A program made the position numbers and the translations under genes. DNA of 17,894 nt from an uncultured Clostridia bacterium (lineage in GTDB: Bacteria; Bacillota; Clostridia; Oscillospirales; Acutalibacteraceae). Numbering within the stretch: the first letter of the stretch is position 1; every line of letters begins with the position of its first letter. The DNA lies in contig CAMMKL010000010.1 of NCBI GenBank assembly GCA_946497265.1, positions 1 to 17,894 on the forward strand, read 5' to 3'. The notes below the pieces were generated by a model. The model ran no database searches. It had not been told where the DNA came from and was given only the letters and a program-made list of their open reading frames with translations. Shown piece by piece: positions 14,656 to 17,894 of this stretch.

Positions 14656-15927
14656 TCATAATTCCGTTTCCACATATCCGGCACTTACGGTATATTGTGC
14701 TATATGATCAAAAATATCGATTGCAAGAAAATATGCATATGGTACGCTGCCATCCTGATTTTTAGGCGTAGGATTTAATACTATATTTTTCTGCCCGTCA
14801 GCAACTCCATACTTATCCCCATATCCTTGTAATCCATAAATCCCGGTGTAATTCCTCCTGTCAGGATTAGAATCAACAATATTACCATCGCTGTCTAAAA
14901 TCATCAAATCAAAGTCGATTCCATACCCCATATTATTTTCATCATTGGTATAAAGCTGGTATCCTGCCTCAATTAAAGTCGGATTTACTCTTCTGGAAAC
15001 TGTATATTGTTCTGTCTGATAGACAATTTCACATTTAGAATCGTCTTCCTTTTTTGAAAGGGAAGCGCGTTCAAAAAAAATCTTTGCGCCCTTTTCTCCA
15101 TCTACACAAATTGGGTATTCATTAGCTGTGGAATAATCCCCTGCGTTCGCGGCTTGCGGCTCTTGAAATATAGCGTGATAGTCTCCTCCCCTCTCATCAT
15201 TTATCGACTTTGTTTTATATTCTATCTTGTCTGTTGCATTTTTAAGTGCTTCCCCATTCGTCAGACTATAATCTACTATATTCATTTCATCGTCAATTCC
15301 GTAACCTATTTGATAATCATACTTTAGATAATTGGAACCTTGAGAAACACCTTTTCTTTCCCAAATAAAAGACAATGGGTGCCATTCATAAGATTTATCT
15401 TTCGCATGGTACGCTACGTATGGATATTGTGATGTTAATTGCTCTACGCTCTCCCCCAATTTAATTCCATCATGTATCCAAACCTGAATTTCACTGTCTT
15501 TCCTATCCGACAAAGAAATATAGGAAATATATGTAATTGCACAGTCTCGGTATTTTTGAGGCTTACTTTTATCGTAAGATAATTTTGCATGTACTTGCAC
15601 ACCGTCTTTCTCCAATTCAACAGTATCTTGAGAAGCAACTTTATTAAAAGAGTTATTTTTTAACTGAAAGCCAGCATCCTCAAAAGATTTTAATTGGAAG
15701 CCACTATAGGGCCGAATGACCAAACCATCAATTTGCACAATACCTTGCCAAGATTGCGAATTTGATACCTCACCATTTAAAGAAACTGTCTGAACAGATT
15801 CGATTTTTTCCGACGCATTCTGAATCTCACCTTTCGAGTTTTCGGAATTTCCTTCATATGAACAAGCATACAATATATTTACAAGCATGCTCACCATTAA
15901 CAGGCAAAACAGATGTCTACGTTTCAC
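14656..15927 (-). CDS. Lipoprotein of unknown function
   Basis: The 423-residue product begins with a signal peptide whose lipobox LYAC places the lipidated cysteine at 22, then a Ser/Asn/Glu-rich linker to about residue 50. Two similar-looking halves follow, each with a beta-rich pattern, for example YRDCAITYISYISL and IWIHDGIKLGESVEQL in the first and YQIGYGIDDEMNIVDYSL later. The phrase GIKLGESVEQL resembles segments of small lipoproteins with SmpA/BLIP-like folds, but I do not recognise a family. I chose GTG at 15927 because GAGGTG lies seven bases before it; the frame also runs five codons further to a TTG at 15942, which has no such site. The GAGGTG overlaps the stop codon of the upstream regulator gene, so translation may be coupled. 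It is AT-rich like its operon partners. Confidence 0.78.
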   Translation of the reverse strand: MKRRHLFCLLMVSMLVNILYACSYEGNSENSKGEIQNASEKIESVQTVSLNGEVSNSQSWQGIVQIDGLVIRPYSGFQLKSFEDAGFQLKNNSFNKVASQDTVELEKDGVQVHAKLSYDKSKPQKYRDCAITYISYISLSDRKDSEIQVWIHDGIKLGESVEQLTSQYPYVAYHAKDKSYEWHPLSFIWERKGVSQGSNYLKYDYQIGYGIDDEMNIVDYSLTNGEALKNATDKIEYKTKSINDERGGDYHAIFQEPQAANAGDYSTANEYPICVDGEKGAKIFFERASLSKKEDDSKCEIVYQTEQYTVSRRVNPTLIEAGYQLYTNDENNMGYGIDFDLMILDSDGNIVDSNPDRRNYTGIYGLQGYGDKYGVADGQKNIVLNPTPKNQDGSVPYAYFLAIDIFDHIAQYTVSAGYVETEL

Positions 15928-15938
15928 AATGATACACC

Positions 15939-16514
15939 TCAAATACTTTTATAGAATAAATTTTTTTGCCGGCATAAATGTTCTTCTGTTATCCCCAAAA
16001 AAGACGCTATATGTCTTTCTCTAACTTTTCCTTCTAAATCGGGATACGTTTTCAAAAACCATTGATAGCGTTGGAATGCGCCATACCTATGCAAAACATT
16101 CTTAAGATCTAAGCATTCTTTTAATGATATAAGCAAAAATTTATTATATAAATTTATAAAAAATGGATCTCTGTCTAACAGCTTAATTGTTTCATAAATG
16201 GGGAGGCAGAAAAATTCGCAATCCGTAATCGCCTCTATGTCTACCCTAGCGGGAGCATCCAATGGAAGACTAGGTACAATAGGACTGCCTTGGCGGAAAT
16301 CAAAACAATCTGTAATTTCAGTTCCTTCCTGATCAACGAAATAGCCTCGGGTGATCCCTTGGTTTAGAAAGGCTAAAATTGTTGGTTTTTCTCCCATCCG
16401 AAATAGGAGCTGTCTTTTATGAAGGTTCAAAATTTTAACTTTTTTTAATAGGTAATTAAGTAATTGCTCATCATATATCCCAAGCTTTTCTTCCAAAAAC
16501 TCTTTAACTTGCAA
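15939..16514 (-). CDS. Crp/Fnr-like transcriptional regulator
   Basis: The 191-residue protein has a cNMP-binding-type barrel at about residues 25-115, with HKRQLLFRMGEKP and LAFLNQGITRGYFVDQEGTE turns. A short C-terminal helix-turn-helix, RERHIASFLGITEEHLCRQK, lies at about 166-184, as in the Crp_2 type (HIAxFLGIxxxxLSRI). The C-terminus is short, with only a few residues after the recognition helix, so the winged part is minimal. There are no FNR-type cysteine clusters. The start is TTG at 16514, with AAGGGGGG about eight bases upstream. It is the first gene of the operon with two lipoproteins, and an FNR-like box lies 65-78 bp before the start. The effector is unknown. Confidence 0.82.
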   Translation of the reverse strand: MQVKEFLEEKLGIYDEQLLNYLLKKVKILNLHKRQLLFRMGEKPTILAFLNQGITRGYFVDQEGTEITDCFDFRQGSPIVPSLPLDAPARVDIEAITDCEFFCLPIYETIKLLDRDPFFINLYNKFLLISLKECLDLKNVLHRYGAFQRYQWFLKTYPDLEGKVRERHIASFLGITEEHLCRQKNLFYKSI

Positions 16515-16578
16515 TCAATCTGCCCCCCTTAAGTCAAAATACTAGATATTATTTTATCTTTAGCTTCATCTTAGTTCA

Positions 16579-16592
16579 TTGACATATATCAA
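16579..16592. promoter_or_regulatory. FNR/Crp-like box upstream of the regulator-lipoprotein operon
   Basis: TTGACATATATCAA matches the TTGAT-N4-ATCAA consensus of the Crp/Fnr family except for one base. It lies 65-78 bp upstream of the regulator's TTG start, a place where autoregulation is likely. Binding by the encoded regulator is inferred. Confidence 0.5.
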
Positions 16593-16783
16593 GATTTTCC
16601 ATACATCATTACTTTTTCAAAAGATTTTTTGATTAAACAGTATGTTAGGGGAGGCAATTTTCGTACATTCGTCATTTTAATTTTTATCATAAATTAAAAA
16701 TCTCTATTCTCTTAACGATAGTCAGTAGACATATCGGAATTTTAAGATTAAAAAGGAGAATCTTATTTACAATCAACAATGCA

Positions 16784-16845
16784 TAAGAATGGAAAGGGGA
16801 GCCGGCGAAGACACAAATCTTCGCCGGCTCCCCTTTCCATTCTTA
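16784..16845. repeat. Perfect 28-bp inverted repeat with 6-base loop
   Basis: The left arm (16784-16811) and right arm (16818-16845) are exact inverted copies over 28 bases, with loop CACAAA. The arms contain GGAAAGGGGAGCCGGCGAAG, which is GC-rich inside an AT-rich spacer. No T-tract follows on either strand, so it is not a canonical intrinsic terminator, although it may still stop transcription from the thioesterase gene. It could also be a mobile or dispersed palindromic repeat. Confidence 0.8.
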
Positions 16846-16945
16846 CTAAAAAACTTTAATGGGTTCACAGAAGGAAAACACGTTAAATATCATCTTTCTG
16901 CCATAAAACAAGAACCTTTCTAACTCCTCGCTAAACGTAAAAACA

Positions 16946-17413
16946 TCAATACCCCTGGTCGCGCCGCTCCTTGCGCAGGGCCTGGCGGCGCCGGCCGTTT
17001 TCAAACTCCACCTTTTCCTGATCGCTCTCCAGGATAAGCCCCGGTACCTCGGCGGGGCTGCCGTTTTGGTCGATTCCCACCATTACCAGATATGCGGTAT
17101 TAACCAATGTGCGCACGCCCTCCAAGCTCTCTACAAATGTATCCACCCGCACTTCCATCGAGGTACGCCCCACATAGGTTACCTTGCCGTTGAGCACCAC
17201 CGTGCTATTGATGCGAACCCCTTTGCGAAATTGCAGGTTGTCCACCCCCACGGTGACCACCTCGCGCCCGGAATGCCGCCGTGCGACAATTCCGGCCACC
17301 GTGTCGATCCACTGCATGAGCTGCCCGCCGAACAGCCGCTGGCTGCCGTTAATGTGCGAGCTGATTACAATATGCACCTGTTCCGTTCTGGAATCCGATA
17401 CCCGTTTGTCCAT
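16946..17413 (-). CDS. Hotdog-fold acyl-CoA thioesterase
   Basis: The 155-residue protein is a single hotdog domain of the YciA/BFIT-like acyl-CoA thioesterase group. The diagnostic stretch is NGSQRLFGGQLMQWIDTVAGIVARRH (about 22-47): the conserved NxxxxLFGGxxMxWxD segment, with D37 as the probable catalytic acid. VVTVGVDNLQFRKGV follows. It hydrolyses acyl-CoA esters to free acid and CoA in the cytoplasm; chain length cannot be told. The ATG has AAAGGAGA upstream. The basic C-terminal tail (RRRQALRKERRD) is a small oddity. It lies downstream of the hydrogenase gene on the same strand, but a hairpin lies between, so common transcription is uncertain. Confidence 0.93.
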   Translation of the reverse strand: MDKRVSDSRTEQVHIVISSHINGSQRLFGGQLMQWIDTVAGIVARRHSGREVVTVGVDNLQFRKGVRINSTVVLNGKVTYVGRTSMEVRVDTFVESLEGVRTLVNTAYLVMVGIDQNGSPAEVPGLILESDQEKVEFENGRRRQALRKERRDQGY

Positions 17414-17442
17414 TCATATTTCTCCTTTGTCAACATCAACAA

Positions 17443-17467
17443 GGGGCTATCTCATCGAGACAGCCCC
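17443..17467 (-). terminator. Hairpin between the hydrogenase and thioesterase genes
   Basis: GGGGCTATCTC pairs with GAGACAGCCCC (one A-C mismatch, 3-base loop). On the minus strand TTGTTGATG follows, a weak T-rich end. It probably ends the hydrogenase transcript. Confidence 0.6.
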
Positions 17468-17504
17468 ATTGCTATGGTACGCTCTTTTCAGCCGGCCGCT
17501 TACT

Positions 17505-17894
17505 TTAGCGTTCCATATGAATATTCTGATAACCGTGATTATCGGCATTTTCGGTAATTTTCCGGTTGTCCGCCGCCTGCATCAGCTTCACGCGGTTTTT
17601 AATCACCCTCTGTACCGGCAGCACCGCGCCCGGACCGGCCACACAGCCGCCCTCACACGCCATGCCCTCCAGGATATTGGCGGGCAGCTTTCCGGCCTTC
17701 ATAATCATCAGGTACTTTTTGCACTCCTTGGCGCCATTGCAAGCCTGGCAGGTAACATCCAAATCGATGCCTTCTTCCTTGAGCACCTGCATGACCGAGG
17801 CCGCCACGCCGCCGCTTTGGGCAAACCCTTTGCCGAACCGGCTGCCTTCCTGCTCATTGGGGGCTTCTTCCGTCGGTTCAATATCTTTGGCGGC
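17505..17894 (-). CDS. [FeFe]-hydrogenase-type protein, C-terminal part
   Basis: The frame is open from the window edge, so only the last ~129 residues are seen. FGKGFAQSGGVAASV is followed by CQACNGAKECKKYL and then EGMACEGGCVAGPGAV. The last is the third H-cluster motif (MACxGGC) of [FeFe]-hydrogenases, with the two cysteines that hold the cluster. The EGMACEGGC form and the CQACNG motif are like the monomeric group B hydrogenases of Clostridia (family knowledge, not checked). The enzyme reversibly makes H2 using ferredoxin as electron partner. The other two H-cluster motifs lie outside the window, so activity cannot be confirmed. Confidence 0.85.
   Translation of the reverse strand, partial: AAKDIEPTEEAPNEQEGSRFGKGFAQSGGVAASVMQVLKEEGIDLDVTCQACNGAKECKKYLMIMKAGKLPANILEGMACEGGCVAGPGAVLPVQRVIKNRVKLMQAADNRKITENADNHGYQNIHMER

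Larger units (their letters stand above)
16515..16945. other. AT-rich intergenic region upstream of the regulator-lipoprotein operon
   Basis: This 431-bp spacer holds no gene. Apart from the FNR-like box and the 28-bp inverted repeat, it has a smaller hairpin, TAAGATT-N9-AATCTTA (16743-16765), whose loop contains AAGGAG but which no gene follows. A minus-strand promoter for the operon probably lies near 16545-16600 (for example TAAAAT), but no good -35 is visible. Confidence 0.5.

Noticed and set aside
13165..16945. An integrated mobile element carrying the AT-rich operon
   Set aside because: No transposase, integrase, attachment-site repeats or terminal inverted repeats at both ends were found; only composition suggests transfer.
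1..17894. CRISPR arrays, tRNA or rRNA genes
   Set aside because: No regularly spaced repeats, tRNA cloverleaf patterns or rRNA-like sequences were seen on either strand.

Overview
The window looks like chromosomal DNA of an anaerobic, endospore-forming Clostridia member (Bacillota), probably close to the Oscillospirales/Ruminococcaceae; that placement is inference. The evidence is a complete spoIIA operon (spoIIAA-spoIIAB-sigF), the end of an [FeFe]-hydrogenase, a flavin reductase-rubredoxin fusion, a clostridial-type ferredoxin under a Crp/Fnr regulator, and frequent TTG/GTG starts behind AGGTG/AAGGAG ribosome-binding sites. No rRNA, tRNA, CRISPR array, transposase or phage gene was seen.

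Layout, left to right. (1) 1-269, minus: 5' end of a secreted LamG-like protein. (2) 620-2565: a Crp/Fnr regulator divergent from a ferredoxin and a cupin, with a perfect 20-bp palindrome in the shared promoter region. (3) 2774-5024: an AraC regulator divergent from a cytoplasmic GH29 alpha-L-fucosidase. (4) 5373-6679, minus: a flavin reductase-rubredoxin protein and a small four-helix membrane protein with an array of TGTAAT-type repeats upstream. (5) 6878-8287, minus: spoIIAA, spoIIAB and sigF, overlapping end to start, with a Spo0A box upstream. (6) 8488-12780, minus: valS and folC, separated by 369 bp that hold a hairpin-rich, stop-interrupted reading frame. (7) 13165-16514, minus: a visibly more AT-rich operon of a second Crp/Fnr-like regulator, an unrecognised lipoprotein and an RCC1-repeat lipoprotein. 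(8) 16515-16945: AT-rich spacer with a perfect 28-bp inverted repeat. (9) 16946-17894, minus: a hotdog acyl-CoA thioesterase and the 3' end of an [FeFe]-hydrogenase.

How the genes work together. Several units concern redox or oxygen/NO stress in an anaerobe (Crp/Fnr-ferredoxin-cupin, flavin reductase-rubredoxin, hydrogenase). The AraC/GH29 pair and the LamG protein fit use of host or plant glycans. SpoIIAA/SpoIIAB/SigF form the forespore partner-switch. valS and folC are housekeeping. The best candidate for something undescribed is the AT-rich regulator-lipoprotein-RCC1 lipoprotein operon. Its gene order suggests a transcriptional sensor controlling two surface lipoproteins, one a probable beta-propeller with eight WG-type repeats. 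That functional reading is inference.
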